DNA from: Zoogloea sp.
Lineage (GTDB): Bacteria; Pseudomonadota; Gammaproteobacteria; Burkholderiales; Rhodocyclaceae
Direction of reading: 5' to 3'
DNA: 64,000 nt
Assembly: GCA_016703645.1 (NCBI GenBank)
Contig: JADJBR010000009.1
Span: 239,935-303,934 of the forward strand
Shown one piece after another: positions 1 to 10,814 of this stretch (positions within the stretch are counted from its first letter, which is position 1; every line of letters begins with the position of its first letter). Made by a program: the position numbers and the translations under genes. Under the pieces are notes generated by a model. It had not been told where the DNA came from and did no database searches. It saw only the letters and a list, made by a program, of their open reading frames with translations.

Positions 1-312
1 CCCGGCCGGCGCCGTCACCGCACCAGCAGTGTGCGCCGCCACCCGTGCCAGGGCGAAATCGGTGCGCACCGCCAGCACCTTCCAGGCGCTGCGCAGGGTA
101 AAGACGCAACCCGCCAGGAACAGCAGCGCCAGCACGGCCTGCATCAGCTCCACCCCCGCCAGGCGCGACGCGGCCACCCCGCCCGGTGCCGCCCGGGCCG
201 CCAGTTCCAGGCGCACGGCCAGGCCGGCGCTGAAGAACAGGCCTGCGGCGATGCTCGCCAGGCAGGCCAGCATCAGGCTCAAGCGGGACAGGAGAGGGTA
301 ACGATGGAGCAC
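1..312 (-). CDS. Partial two-helix membrane protein (3' part outside the window)
   Basis: Reading leftward from a GTG at 312, the minus strand stays open to the window edge. The roughly 104 visible residues have two strongly hydrophobic stretches, about residues 10-32 and 50-68, joined by a short Ala/Arg-rich loop. This looks like the membrane anchor at the N-terminus of a larger protein. An AAAGG about 10 bases upstream of the GTG could be its ribosome site; the start is uncertain. The gene is divergent from the PAS protein starting at 481, with about 170 bases between them. I do not recognise the family; an N-terminal anchor of a signalling protein would fit the neighbours but is a guess. 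Confidence 0.5.
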   Translation of the reverse strand, partial: MLHRYPLLSRLSLMLACLASIAAGLFFSAGLAVRLELAARAAPGGVAASRLAGVELMQAVLALLFLAGCVFTLRSAWKVLAVRTDFALARVAAHTAGAVTAPAG

Positions 313-2266
313 GGTCAAGGGGCCTTTGAGGACGCGCCATCCTTCGGCGCATTCAACCAAAAAGCAACTTTCGCGCCCCACATGAAACTCATGCCAACGG
401 CCTTGGCCCCGGTGGATGCCCCGGCGGTGGAGTGAATCATGCTTTGTGCACCCCACGCCTCGCCCCGCCGAACACCCCCGATGACCCTCTATCTCTTCGC
501 CACCCTGCTGGCCTCCGGCCTCCTTGCCCTCGCCCTCGGCGACGCGGGTCAAGCCTCACCCATGGTGTGGAGCCTGCCCTTGCTGCCAGCCCTGGCCTGG
601 ACCGCCCTGCGCTTCGGCAACGGAGGACAGGTCGCCATCCAGGCCCTGGATCGCACCGATGCCGGCCAGCCGCTCGCCCATTTCGCCCTGCACAGCGGGC
701 AGCCCGCCCTGCTCGCCGAAGGGGGGCGCATCGCCAATGCCAACCAGGCCCTGCTGCGCACCCTCGGGCTGGAGGGGCGCGGCGACGAGCTGATCGGCAT
801 GCCCCTGGACAACATCGTGCATCCCAAGCACCACAGCCGCCTCACCGCCCTGCTGGCCGCCGAGACGGCCTCCGGCGACGCGGGCGTGATCACCCTGCTG
901 CGGGCTGACGGGGTACCCTGGCTGGCCCGCCTGAGCCTGTTCCGGGGCGACCGCTCCCCCGTTGCCCTGCTCCAGTTCGGCGCCCCGGCCGACCTGCCCG
1001 ACGCCGGACCCGACCGTCAGTGGGGCAACCGCCTGGCCCATTTCGCCGGCGAGATCCTCTTTGCCCTCGACAGCCAGTTGCTCGTTACCTGGCTCAACCC
1101 CCAGTGGGAAAAGGCCAGCGGCCGCCCGGTGGCCGACAGTCTGTTCCTGCCCTTCCTGCCCCTCTTCCACCTGGAGGACCGGGCCGCCCTGACCAAGGGC
1201 CTGCGCCAGCTACAGGCCGGCGAGCGGGACGCCCTGACCCTGGAAGTGCGTACCCTGGCCGGCCGCGCCCTCGGCCCGCGCTGGGTGGAGCTGCGCGCCT
1301 GGCCCCTCGACCTCCCCGCCAGCGGCGAGGCCGGCATCGTCGGCATGCTGCTGGACATCGACCAGCGCCGCCGCCACGAGGAAGCCCTGCGCGCCCAGCG
1401 GCGCAGCCTGCACACCATGCTCGACAACCTGCCGGGCATGATCTACCGGGGCCAGAACGACAAGCACTGGACCATGGAATTCGTCAGCGAAGGCTGCTTC
1501 GAGCTGACCGGCTACACCCCGCTGGAACTGGTGGACAACCAGTCGGCCAGCTTTGCCGACCTGATCCACCCGGAAGACCGGGATTTTGTGTGGAACTACG
1601 TGCAGATGCGCCTCACCCGGCGCGAGCGCTACGAACTCAGTTACCGCATCATCGACCGGGACGGCCAGACACGCTGGGTGTGGGAACAGGGCCGCGGCAT
1701 CCATTCAAGCCGGGGCGAGTTCCTGGGCCTGGAGGGCTTCATCACCGACGTGAGCAGCAGCCGTGGCGCCCAGGAAGAGGCCCGGCGCCGCCTGTTCTTT
1801 GACAATGCCGCCGGCCTCCTGGGTTTCAGCCTGTTCCTCGACCGGCTGCAGCATCTCTTCCGGCACGCCCCCATCGCCGGCTACCCCTTCGCCCTCTTCC
1901 ATCTGGCCGTGGACGCCCTGGACGGCATCCAGACCGAGCACGGCACGGCCATGGCGGAACGGGTGATGGTGGAAAGCGGCAAGCGCCTGCGCGTGGTTCA
2001 CAGCGACTGCAATGGTGCGGCCCGTCACGGGGACGGTTTTGCCGTGCTGATTGCCGACTTCCGCCCCGAGACCCTGGCCTGGGCGGGGCCCTGCAGCGCG
2101 GAACCCGCTTCGGAGGCGGGCCTGCACCACCTGGCCGCAGCCCTCGCCGGCCTCATCGAACGCCCCCTGCGCATCGACGGGCACACCATCAACGTGCGCG
2201 CCCGCGTCGGCATCGCGCCGGCACCCTCCACCTGCGCGGACGCGGCGGCGATGCTGGCCGAAGCGG

Positions 2267-3667
<1,401 letters not shown>

Positions 3668-3670
3668 GGC

Positions 3671-5026
3671 TCAGGCCCTGGAAAAAAGGAGGGTCACCGT
3701 CGTGCCGCCCTCGGGCCGGCTGAGCACGCGGATCGCACCATCAAAGCGCTCGATGATCCGCTTGGCCAGCGGCAGGCCCAGGCCGAGGCCCTTCGGTTTG
3801 GTGGTGAAGAAGGGCCGGAACACCTGGCCCATGACATCCGGGGGAATGCCCGGCCCCGAATCGATGATGTCCACCTGCAGGTGGCGGCCATCGGGCACCG
3901 ACAGGCGCAGCACGCAATCCCCGCCCTCGCCCATGGCCTCGGACGCATTGGCGATCAGGCTGAGGATGACCTGACGGAACAGCGAGGTCTCGCCGCGCAC
4001 CAGGAAGAGCCCCGCTCCGCAATCCACGGCGATGCGCTGCCGGCGCCGGGCAAAGGTGGCCTCCGACTGACTGGCGCACTCACCCAGCAGGCTCGCCAGA
4101 TCCACCTGACCACCCATTCCGGAGCCGGTGCCCGCGTAGGTGAGTAGCTCGGTGATGCAACCGCTGATGCGGTCCACCTGGGCGATGATGTCCCGGGCCT
4201 CGTCCGAGCAGTCCTCCCCCGGTGATTCCAGGGTCAGCTCGGCACAGGCGCGGATCGACGACAGGGGGTTGCGGATATTGTGGGCCACCGACGAGGTCAG
4301 CTCCCCCACCACCGCCAGCATCTCGGCATTGAGCAGGCGGGCGTGCTGGCGCTTGATGGTCCTGTCGGCGCGCCGGATCAGCCCGAACAGGGTGCCGTAC
4401 AGCAGCAGGGCGCTGCCCAGGGCCGTCAGCCATACCTGCACCCGCCCCTCCTGGATCGCCTCGGTCAGGGCCAGGGGCGCCTTGTAGAGCTCCACAGCCC
4501 CCACCACCGCGCCGCTGCCCGGGCGCATCACCGGGATGTAGCTCTCCACGAAGAAGCGGACCGACGGGTCGAGGCCCACGTGCTCGGGCTTCTCCTCCTG
4601 CCCTTCGACGATCTGCCCGGCATGCACCACCAGCCGCCCGCCCATGGCCTCGTCGAGCTCGTCGTTGTCCTCGAAGCGGCGGCCGATCAGGGACGGGTCG
4701 GTGGACCACAGGATGGTCCGGTTGGCGCCGAACACGTTGGCCCGCAACACGTCGCGCATCTGCCCGAGATGCTGCACGGTGTTGGCAAAACGCTCACGCA
4801 GCACGGGGTCGTCCGGCCGGGCAAGGAACTCCAGGGAGCCGTCCGCCACCAGGATGTTCTGGACGAAATCCCGACTGATGCTGGCCTCGCGCTGGAACAG
4901 ATGGCTGTTGAGAAAGCTCGAGATCAGCCAGCCGTTGGCTACGGCAATGGCAATGATGACCACCGGGCTGAGCCACGCAAACCAGCGCAACAGGTTGAAA
5001 GGTTTACAGTCTTCTGCGGCTTGCAT
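3671..5026 (-). CDS. Membrane sensor histidine kinase
   Basis: 451 aa from the ATG at 5026, chosen because AGGGAGGT lies 4 bases upstream; a longer in-frame ORF to 5086 lacks such a site. Membrane segments lie near residues 13-32 and about 205-225, enclosing a periplasmic sensor region of about 170 residues. The dimerisation/phosphoacceptor helix reads VAHNIRNPL, so Asn follows the phosphorylated His where Glu is usual. A C-terminal HATPase domain has the N box (NASEAM) and G boxes (DSGPGIP, GLGLGLP). It is first in a two-gene operon with the NtrC-type regulator downstream. The signal is unknown. Confidence 0.9.
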   Translation of the reverse strand: MQAAEDCKPFNLLRWFAWLSPVVIIAIAVANGWLISSFLNSHLFQREASISRDFVQNILVADGSLEFLARPDDPVLRERFANTVQHLGQMRDVLRANVFGANRTILWSTDPSLIGRRFEDNDELDEAMGGRLVVHAGQIVEGQEEKPEHVGLDPSVRFFVESYIPVMRPGSGAVVGAVELYKAPLALTEAIQEGRVQVWLTALGSALLLYGTLFGLIRRADRTIKRQHARLLNAEMLAVVGELTSSVAHNIRNPLSSIRACAELTLESPGEDCSDEARDIIAQVDRISGCITELLTYAGTGSGMGGQVDLASLLGECASQSEATFARRRQRIAVDCGAGLFLVRGETSLFRQVILSLIANASEAMGEGGDCVLRLSVPDGRHLQVDIIDSGPGIPPDVMGQVFRPFFTTKPKGLGLGLPLAKRIIERFDGAIRVLSRPEGGTTVTLLFSRA

Positions 5027-5511
5027 CGGCACCTCCCTGTGCCGGCGGACCATAGCACGCTGGGTCAAATCACCCAACGGCTTCACGATCCGAGTGCCCG
5101 ATGGCGCACAGCATCAGGGCAGCCCGCCACGACGGAGGGCGACGGATGGCAGCTTACGGGTGGGGTTTGGGGAAAGCTGCCGTGGGCGGGCAGACAGCGG
5201 CAAGCGGCGTAAACGGGGGGACTGAACGGAAGCATGTTTCCTTCAATGCAGCCCCCGTGCCAGGTCTGACGGGCCTTTCGATTCAAACACTTGGCACAAG
5301 TCCTTACAAAAATCGGGGCAAATCCCCCACTTCGCCGGGCCAGATCCCCCAAACCCTGCACGGGCTGACCAACAGGCCGGGAAGCGCCGATCAAGAAATA
5401 TTTTCAAATGCCTGCATCCGGATGGCCGCGCCGTGAGTAGTAGAGATAGCAGCGCCCTGCGCGCTGCCCACAAGAAGCCCCATCCAGCCCCAGACCCACG
5501 GAGCACCGACA
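5027..5511. other. Divergent intergenic region, kinase operon / DUF3455 lipoprotein
   Basis: About 485 bases with no convincing gene. It holds a perfect 8-bp inverted repeat, GGCAGCTT (5148-5155) with AAGCTGCC (5174-5181), and the promoters of two divergent genes. A TGGCAC at 5292 recalls a sigma-54 -24 box, but its -12 partner is poor. Nothing else is visible. Confidence 0.5.
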
Positions 5512-6051
5512 ATGAAAACCACCCTTGCCACCCTCGTATCCGCCCTGGCCCTCGGCGCCTGCACCAGCATGCCCATGGGCAGCACCTACAGCCAGGACAC
5601 CCTGCCCGAAAACGTCCGCGTGCCCGCTGGTCACATGGTGGCCTGGGAGACCGTCGGCAGCGGCGACATCACCTACGAATGTCGCGACAAGACCAACATG
5701 CCGGGCCAGACCGAATGGGTCTTCGTCGGCCCCCGGGCGGTGCTGAAAGACCGCGCCGGCCGGGCAGTGGGCAGCTACTACGGCCCGCCCGCCACCTGGG
5801 AAGCCAGCGATGGCTCGCGCCTCACCGGCACCCAGCTGGCAGTGGCCCCCGCCGGTGCCGGCAATCTGCCCTACCAGCTCGTCAAGGCCAACCCGGCCAT
5901 GGGCCAGGGTGCCCTGAGCGGCGTCACCCACATCCAGCGGGTGGCCCTGCAGGGAGGCGTGGCCCCGGCATCGGAATGCAGCGCCGGTACCCGGGGCAAG
6001 CGCGAGACAGTGGCCTACCAGGCCGACTACATCTTCTGGAAGGCGCGCTGA
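5512..6051 (+). CDS. DUF3455 lipoprotein
   Basis: 179 aa. The N-terminus is a lipoprotein signal: basic MKTT, a hydrophobic core, then the lipobox LALGAC with Cys17 as lipidation site. The mature part follows the DUF3455 layout, with the YECR and WVFVGP blocks, the YGPPATWEASDGS block and the C-terminal ADYIFW. The family is secreted or membrane attached and of unknown function. The ATG at 5512 has only a weak upstream purine stretch. It is transcribed alone and ends just before a hairpin-forming repeat shared with the convergent oxidoreductase gene. Confidence 0.85.
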   Translation: MKTTLATLVSALALGACTSMPMGSTYSQDTLPENVRVPAGHMVAWETVGSGDITYECRDKTNMPGQTEWVFVGPRAVLKDRAGRAVGSYYGPPATWEASDGSRLTGTQLAVAPAGAGNLPYQLVKANPAMGQGALSGVTHIQRVALQGGVAPASECSAGTRGKRETVAYQADYIFWKAR

Positions 6052-6080
6052 GCAAAGCCTGCGCGCAGCCATCAGCGCTC

Positions 6081-6166
6081 CTGAAGAAATCCTGGCGAGC
6101 GCTTCGACTTCGCCCCGAGAAGCGCGGGGGCGAAGTCGGGCCGCGCAGTCGATTCATTCACGCCCC
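6081..6166. repeat. MITE-like interspersed repeat, shortened copy
   Basis: One of at least three related intergenic elements (others at 34409-34529 and 56655-56774). They share a TGAAGAATCGTCGCGAG-like left end and a CGGGCCGCGCAGT, then ATTCATT-like right end. This copy lacks the middle. The deletion leaves a perfect 12-bp stem, CGACTTCGCCCC (6105-6116) with GGGGCGAAGTCG (6127-6138). It sits between two convergent genes and may act as their terminator. Confidence 0.7.
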
Positions 6167-6167
6167 A

Positions 6168-7184
6168 TCAGTCGCCCACGCGCACCACGATCTTGCCGAA
6201 GTGGCTGCCGCTCTTCATGTACTCGAGGGCGGCCGGGGCATCGGCAAAGGCAAACTCTCTGTCGATCACCGGGTGGATGACGTGGGTCTGGATGGCCGCC
6301 AGCATGTCGGCAAACATGGCCCGGCTACCCACGAAGATACCCTGGATGCTCGACGCCTTCGGGATCAGCATGACCGGGTTGGCCGCCCCGGCCAGACCGG
6401 TGAGCACGCCGATGTAGGCAATCCGGCCGCCGGTGGCAACGCTCATCAGTGAACGCTCCAGGGTGCCCGGGCCACCCACTTCCAACACCACATCCACGCC
6501 CTGCCCGCCGGTCAGACGCAGCACTTCCTCGTGCCATTCCGGGTGACGGCGGTAGTTGATGCCATGGTCGGCACCCAACACCCTGGCCCGCTCCAGCTTG
6601 GCGTCGTCGCTGGAGGTGATGATGACCTTCGCCCCCGCCGCCTTGGCAAACTGCAGGGCGAAGATGGACACCCCGCCGGTACCCAGCAGCAGCACGGTCT
6701 GGCCAGGCTTGAGGTCGCCGGCTTCAAACAGGGAATTCCAGGCGGTCACTGCCGCGCAGGGCAGCGTGGCCCCCTCGGCATAGCTCAGGCCGTCGGGCAG
6801 CTTGATCAGACCACGCTCGTCCGACACAAAGTGCTCGGTGAAGGCCCCGGCCGACTCGGCGCCGCGGGCATCGGACAGGGCCCGGGCGTCCGGCTTGCCG
6901 CTCTGCCAGTGGGGAAAGAACAGGGTCGCCACGCGGTCGCCCACGGCCAGGCCCTGCACCTGACTGCCCACCGCCACCACCTCGCCGGCGCCGTCGGAGC
7001 ACGGCACCAGCCCGCCGGAAATCGGCGCGAAGTAGGTGTTGCGGGTCACCAGGATGTCGCGGAAATTCAGGGACACCGCCTTGATGGCCACCGCCACCTC
7101 GGTATCGCCGAGGGGCGCCGGCTCAAAGCTGGCCTGCTGGAGAGGAGCGTCGATATTGTCGGGGAAGACTTCGTAGCGTCTCAT
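6168..7184 (-). CDS. Zinc-independent MDR-family alcohol/quinone oxidoreductase
   Basis: 338 aa, the usual size for medium-chain dehydrogenase/reductase proteins. The N-terminal GroES-like domain (about 1-125) carries the block CSDGAGEVVAVG, and the Rossmann domain has GTGGVS (about 167-173) for NAD(P)H binding. The four structural-zinc cysteines of classical alcohol dehydrogenases are absent, which points to the quinone oxidoreductase-like branch. The substrate cannot be told from sequence. It is a single leftward gene; upstream is the 3' end of the MocR regulator in the same direction, 70 bases away. Confidence 0.88.
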   Translation of the reverse strand: MRRYEVFPDNIDAPLQQASFEPAPLGDTEVAVAIKAVSLNFRDILVTRNTYFAPISGGLVPCSDGAGEVVAVGSQVQGLAVGDRVATLFFPHWQSGKPDARALSDARGAESAGAFTEHFVSDERGLIKLPDGLSYAEGATLPCAAVTAWNSLFEAGDLKPGQTVLLLGTGGVSIFALQFAKAAGAKVIITSSDDAKLERARVLGADHGINYRRHPEWHEEVLRLTGGQGVDVVLEVGGPGTLERSLMSVATGGRIAYIGVLTGLAGAANPVMLIPKASSIQGIFVGSRAMFADMLAAIQTHVIHPVIDREFAFADAPAALEYMKSGSHFGKIVVRVGD

Positions 7185-7253
7185 TGGGGGGCTCTCTTGT
7201 TGTTGGGGTGGGAGCGGGATTCTGGCACGGCAGACCCGCGCCGAACATCTGTC

Positions 7254-8735
7254 TCAGGACGAGACACCCCCCGCCTTCCGGACCTTTTCAGCCACACCCA
7301 CCAAGCGCGTCACCAGCTCCGGGATGCGCGCCACCCCGGTCAGGCCGTAGCCCAGCACCAGTCCGTTGTCCGGCGTGGTGCCCACGTAGTAGGCGCTCAG
7401 GGGGCGGGGCGCGAGGCCCTGCTCCAGCGCGGCCTCGGCCAGGGCCGTGTCGGGCACCGACGCCGGCAGCCCCAGCACCAGGTGCAGGCCGGCCTGCCCG
7501 CCAAGAACGGGGCATCCCGCGCCGAACCCCGCCTGCAAGGCCGCCCGCAGCGCCGCCTGACGCTCCCGATACAGCGGCGCCATGCGCCGCAGGTGGCGGG
7601 TTAGCTGCCCGCTTTCCAGCAGCCGGGCGAGGGCCCGCTGCTCGACGGCCTGGCCGCCCCGGTAGAGCTTGCGGATGCCCTCCCCCAGCCCGCTGGCCGC
7701 CCAGCGCGGCACCACCATGTAGGCGATGCGCAACCCCGGATAGAGCAGCTTGCTGAAGGTGCCGACGTAGATCACCGGTGCCTCGGGGCGCAGGCCCTGG
7801 ATGGCCGGCAGCGGTCGGGCACCGGGCTGGGCGTGGTTGAAGTCGCTGTCGTAGTCGTCCTCGATCAACCAGCCACCGCCGGCCTCCACCCCCGCCAGCA
7901 GGGCCAGGCGCCGCTCCAGGCTCAGCACGCTGCCCAGCGGATACTGGTGCGAGGGCGTGACATACACCAGGCGGGGCGGTGCCGCCTGCCACAGGCCGGA
8001 CGCCGGCGCCATGCCGTCCCGGTCCACGTCCACCGCCACCGGCGTGAGCCCGGCGGCCAGCATCACATTGCGGGCCGCCGGGTAGCAGGGGTTTTCCAGC
8101 CACACCGTATCGCCGCTGTCGGCCAGCAGCCGGGCACAGGCATCCAGGGCCACCTGCCCACCCGCCACGATGAAGACCTGCTCCGGCGTGCATGCCACCC
8201 CGCGGCGCGCCGACAGAAAGGCCGCCACCGCCCGCCGCAGGTCCGGCTCACCCCCGGGCTCCGCATAGGCGAGCTGACGGGCCGTCACCTCACCCCAGGC
8301 CCGGTGCAGAAAGCGCGCCCAGGTCGCCCAGGGAAAGGCATTCAGATCCGGCACACCGGGGGCAAAGGGCAGCAGGGATTCACTGCGATTGATGGCCGGC
8401 AACTGGTGCGCCCGGCGCGACAGCCTGTCGGCCCCGGCCGGTCCGCGCTGCGGGCTGCGTGCGGCCATGCCCAGGGGCAAGACCGCCACCCGGGTGCCGC
8501 CCCGGTCTGCCTCGACAAAGCCTTCGGCCAGCAGGAGCTGATAGGCAAACAGCACACAGTTGCGCGCCATGCCCACATCAGCGGCAAGTTGGCGGGTGCC
8601 CGGCAGACGGGCGCCCGGTGCCAGGCGCCCTTCGAGGATGGCGGCCTTGAGCAGCCGGTACAGGCGCAACTGGCGCGCCTCACCGGCCCCTGCGGCGGGG
8701 TCATCGAGGGCAGCGAGAACGAGGGCGAGGGACAT
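7254..8735 (-). CDS. MocR/PdxR-type regulator (GntR helix-turn-helix fused to aminotransferase-like domain)
   Basis: 493 aa from the ATG at 8735; the longer ORF to 8864 runs across the operator region and is rejected. Residues about 15-80 are a GntR winged helix (PGARLPGTRQLAADVGM). Residues about 120-490 are a class I aminotransferase fold with the PLP-lysine motif GTFSKLLYPGLR. MocR proteins use PLP or an amine to sense ligands. It is divergent from a pyridoxamine-oxidase-like gene at 8821 and the two are probably co-regulated through the direct repeats between them. The effector is unknown; a B6-related role is plausible by context. Confidence 0.9.
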   Translation of the reverse strand: MSLALVLAALDDPAAGAGEARQLRLYRLLKAAILEGRLAPGARLPGTRQLAADVGMARNCVLFAYQLLLAEGFVEADRGGTRVAVLPLGMAARSPQRGPAGADRLSRRAHQLPAINRSESLLPFAPGVPDLNAFPWATWARFLHRAWGEVTARQLAYAEPGGEPDLRRAVAAFLSARRGVACTPEQVFIVAGGQVALDACARLLADSGDTVWLENPCYPAARNVMLAAGLTPVAVDVDRDGMAPASGLWQAAPPRLVYVTPSHQYPLGSVLSLERRLALLAGVEAGGGWLIEDDYDSDFNHAQPGARPLPAIQGLRPEAPVIYVGTFSKLLYPGLRIAYMVVPRWAASGLGEGIRKLYRGGQAVEQRALARLLESGQLTRHLRRMAPLYRERQAALRAALQAGFGAGCPVLGGQAGLHLVLGLPASVPDTALAEAALEQGLAPRPLSAYYVGTTPDNGLVLGYGLTGVARIPELVTRLVGVAEKVRKAGGVSS

Positions 8736-8736
8736 C

Positions 8737-8801
8737 TGGCTCCATGAACAAAGCGTCTTGTGGCTCCATGGATGGTGCCACGGTCTGGCTATGCTGGCAC
8801 C
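8737..8801. promoter_or_regulatory. Likely MocR operator: paired direct repeats plus inverted repeat
   Basis: The 85-base gap between the divergent MocR and PNPOx genes contains two exact copies of TGGCTCCATG, at 8737-8746 and 8761-8770 (24-base period). An inverted repeat follows, GGTGCCA near 8774 with TGGCACC near 8795. Paired direct repeats are typical of MocR-family sites. The role is inferred from position and architecture. Confidence 0.6.
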
Positions 8802-8820
8802 ACTTATCCAGGAGCCCCCC

Positions 8821-9465
8821 ATGTCGACGCCGTCCCCCAGCCCCCGCACCCAGGTCCACCGCAAACCCCAGCGCGCCCATTACGACGCGACCACCGTCCA
8901 CGCCATCATCGACCAGGCCCTGGTATGCCAGATCGCCTTCAACCAGGGCGGCAGCGTGCACTGCCTGCCCACCGCCTGCTGGCGTGACGGAGACCACCTC
9001 TACATCCACGGCGCCAACAACTCGCGGCTCACCCAGACCCTGCTCACCGACGACTGCGCCGTGTCCATCACCCACCTGGACGGCCTGGTGCTGGCCCGCT
9101 CGGCCTTCCGCCACTCCATGAACTACCGCTCGGTGGTGATCTACGGGCGCTTCGCCGAGGTGACGGACACCGACGCCAAGGCCGCCGCCTTCCGCAGCTT
9201 CGTCGAGCACGTCAGCCCCGGCCGCGCCGCCCGGGTACGCCTCCCCTCCCCCGCCGAGATCGCCGGCACCCGTCTGTTGCGCATCCCCCTCGATGAAGCC
9301 GTCGCCAAGATCCGCAACTGGGGCGTGGAGGACTCCGCCGACGACATGGACATCTCCGTGTGGGCCGGCGTGATGCCCTTGGCACTGACAGCGGGGCCAC
9401 TGCGACCGGAGGCCGGGTGCGAGGGGCGGGCGCTGCCGCAGAGGCCGGGGTTTGTCGCGGGGTGA
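8821..9465 (+). CDS. Pyridoxamine 5'-phosphate oxidase-family flavin protein
   Basis: 214 aa from the ATG at 8821. The fold is the FMN-binding split barrel of the PNPOx-like group that includes NimA-type proteins, seen in the block RAHYDATTVHAIIDQA, the CLPTACWRDGDHLYIHG strand pair and the YRSVVIYGRF strand. His at about 20 is the conserved position used by NimA-like proteins. Substrate unknown. It is divergent from a MocR regulator, a common arrangement. The C-terminal 30 residues are low-complexity and may be an extension. It ends about 95 bases before a toxin-antitoxin pair. Confidence 0.82.
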   Translation: MSTPSPSPRTQVHRKPQRAHYDATTVHAIIDQALVCQIAFNQGGSVHCLPTACWRDGDHLYIHGANNSRLTQTLLTDDCAVSITHLDGLVLARSAFRHSMNYRSVVIYGRFAEVTDTDAKAAAFRSFVEHVSPGRAARVRLPSPAEIAGTRLLRIPLDEAVAKIRNWGVEDSADDMDISVWAGVMPLALTAGPLRPEAGCEGRALPQRPGFVAG

Positions 9466-9560
9466 TTGACACCGCGAGCCATGGGCCTTGAACACAGTTG
9501 GACACAACGGACCGGCGACGGTAGGATTGGGTTACCACAAATGTAGCAAGAGTCCCCATC

Positions 9561-9794
9561 ATGCCCGCCACCACCTCCATTCGCATTGACCAGACCTTGT
9601 ACGATCAGGCGAAAGCCGATGCTGCTGCGGAACACCGAAGCATCGCCGGCCAGGTGGAGTACTGGGCAAAGATTGGCCGCGCTGCGCTCGACAATCCGGA
9701 CCTTCCTGTCAGCTTCATCGCCGAGTCCCTGGCGTCGATGGCAGAGCGTCGCGAGGACGCAAGCCCCTTCGTGCCGAGAAGCCGTCCCCAGTGA
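9561..9794 (+). CDS. ParD-like antitoxin
   Basis: 77 aa. The start TTSIRIDQTLYDQAKADA followed by RSIAGQVEYWAKIG is the ribbon-helix-helix pattern of ParD/TA_inclusion-type antitoxins, which bind their own promoter and neutralise a ParE/RelE toxin. Its stop codon overlaps the GTG start of the toxin gene by three bases, so translation is coupled. The roughly 95 bases upstream should hold the autoregulated promoter. A chromosomal addiction or stress module is likely. Confidence 0.82.
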   Translation: MPATTSIRIDQTLYDQAKADAAAEHRSIAGQVEYWAKIGRAALDNPDLPVSFIAESLASMAERREDASPFVPRSRPQ

Positions 9795-10075
9795 GCCGCT
9801 ACAGTGTTGTCCAGACCCGCCGCTTCGCCCGTCAGTACAAGAAGCTGCACGACAACATTGCCGCCGACGTGGACCAGGCCGTTGCCGATGTGGCTGCGAA
9901 CCCCGAAAGCGGGGAACGCAAGAAGGGCGACCTATCCGAATTGCGGGTTGTGAAGTTCAGGAGCCAAGGCCAGTTGTACCTGTTGGGCTATACGCTCGAA
10001 GACGCTGTACGGCTGGTCTACCTGGAAGCGGTCGGCCCGCACGAGAACTTCTATCGCGACCTGAAGCGCAGCTGA
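9791..10075 (+). CDS. RelE/ParE-family toxin
   Basis: 94 aa from a GTG at 9791 that overlaps the antitoxin stop. The pattern is that of the ParE/RelE fold: an N-terminal helix pair (ARQYKKLHDNIAADVDQAV), ESGERKKGDLSELRVVKF, then the C-terminal GPHENFYRDLKRS. The C-terminal motif is shared with the decayed toxin at 11488-11847, so both come from the same subfamily. The target (gyrase or ribosome) cannot be decided from sequence. Confidence 0.87.
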   Translation: MSRYSVVQTRRFARQYKKLHDNIAADVDQAVADVAANPESGERKKGDLSELRVVKFRSQGQLYLLGYTLEDAVRLVYLEAVGPHENFYRDLKRS

Positions 10076-10109
10076 CGGACCGGAGCGGAACTCCGGGAAG
10101 CCGCCAAAC

Positions 10110-10556
10110 CTAAGACTGCAGGGTGTCACCCACCGTCGTGCGGCGCAGCCTGCGCCAGGTGGTGAGTGAGGCCACGCCGGGCGCAAGCCACAGGGACAGC
10201 CACAGCCCCGCCAGGACAGCCAGCGCCAGCGCGTTCGGCCCCGAGCGCGTGATGGCATAGATGATTGCCAGTGCAAGGGCCGCGATGACAATGGCCGAAG
10301 CGGCATAGACCAGCGCCAACTGGCGCAGGAAAAGGCCCACGAAGGGCCACCAGGGCACCCCGTCCAGCCGCATGCCGCCCTTGCGGAACGCAACAAAGCA
10401 GACGCCCGCACACAGGGCGAGGGACGCCGCAACAAGCTGCAGCCAGAACGCCGTCGTCCACTCCGCCCGGCCGCGCACGAAGAGCACCAGGATGACGGAA
10501 CTCGCGAACGCGCTCGCGGCAAACACGACACGCAGGGTTTGGGTGGGGATGTTCAT
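10110..10556 (-). CDS. Small four-helix membrane protein, unknown
   Basis: 148 aa with four hydrophobic stretches near residues 8-26, 38-58, 85-105 and 110-128, and a basic C-terminal tail (WRRLRRTT). No domain is recognised. It is convergent with the toxin gene, whose stop lies 35 bases away, and is transcribed alone. It could be a real inner-membrane protein; the clear membrane periodicity and the GC pattern favour coding on this strand over the overlapping frames. Confidence 0.6.
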   Translation of the reverse strand: MNIPTQTLRVVFAASAFASSVILVLFVRGRAEWTTAFWLQLVAASLALCAGVCFVAFRKGGMRLDGVPWWPFVGLFLRQLALVYAASAIVIAALALAIIYAITRSGPNALALAVLAGLWLSLWLAPGVASLTTWRRLRRTTVGDTLQS

Positions 10557-10814
10557 GCAAGGGGTCCCGGGTGGCAGGCGGTGTCGTTATATCCGGCCAG
10601 GCGGCGGGCCGTCCTTGATGAGCGTGAAGTCACCGCCGCGCCGGCCGACTCACTCGCCCCCTGCAACCTGCGCCTGCCGCAGGCAGGCATCGTGCCTTTC
10701 TTTGTGGCATAAGGATGCGAGCCCGGCCTTCCCGTGCAACAAGGCGAGAACCCGCCAGATCACGCGAATCGAGTTGCCGGCTTATCCGAAACTGACGAAA
10801 CAATCCCCAACCCA

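Noticed and set aside
5292-5308. Sigma-54-like TGGCACAAGTCCTTACA upstream of the DUF3455 gene
   Set aside because: Spacing between GG and the -12 element is one base too long and TTAC replaces TTGC; nothing nearby suggests sigma-54 control of this gene.
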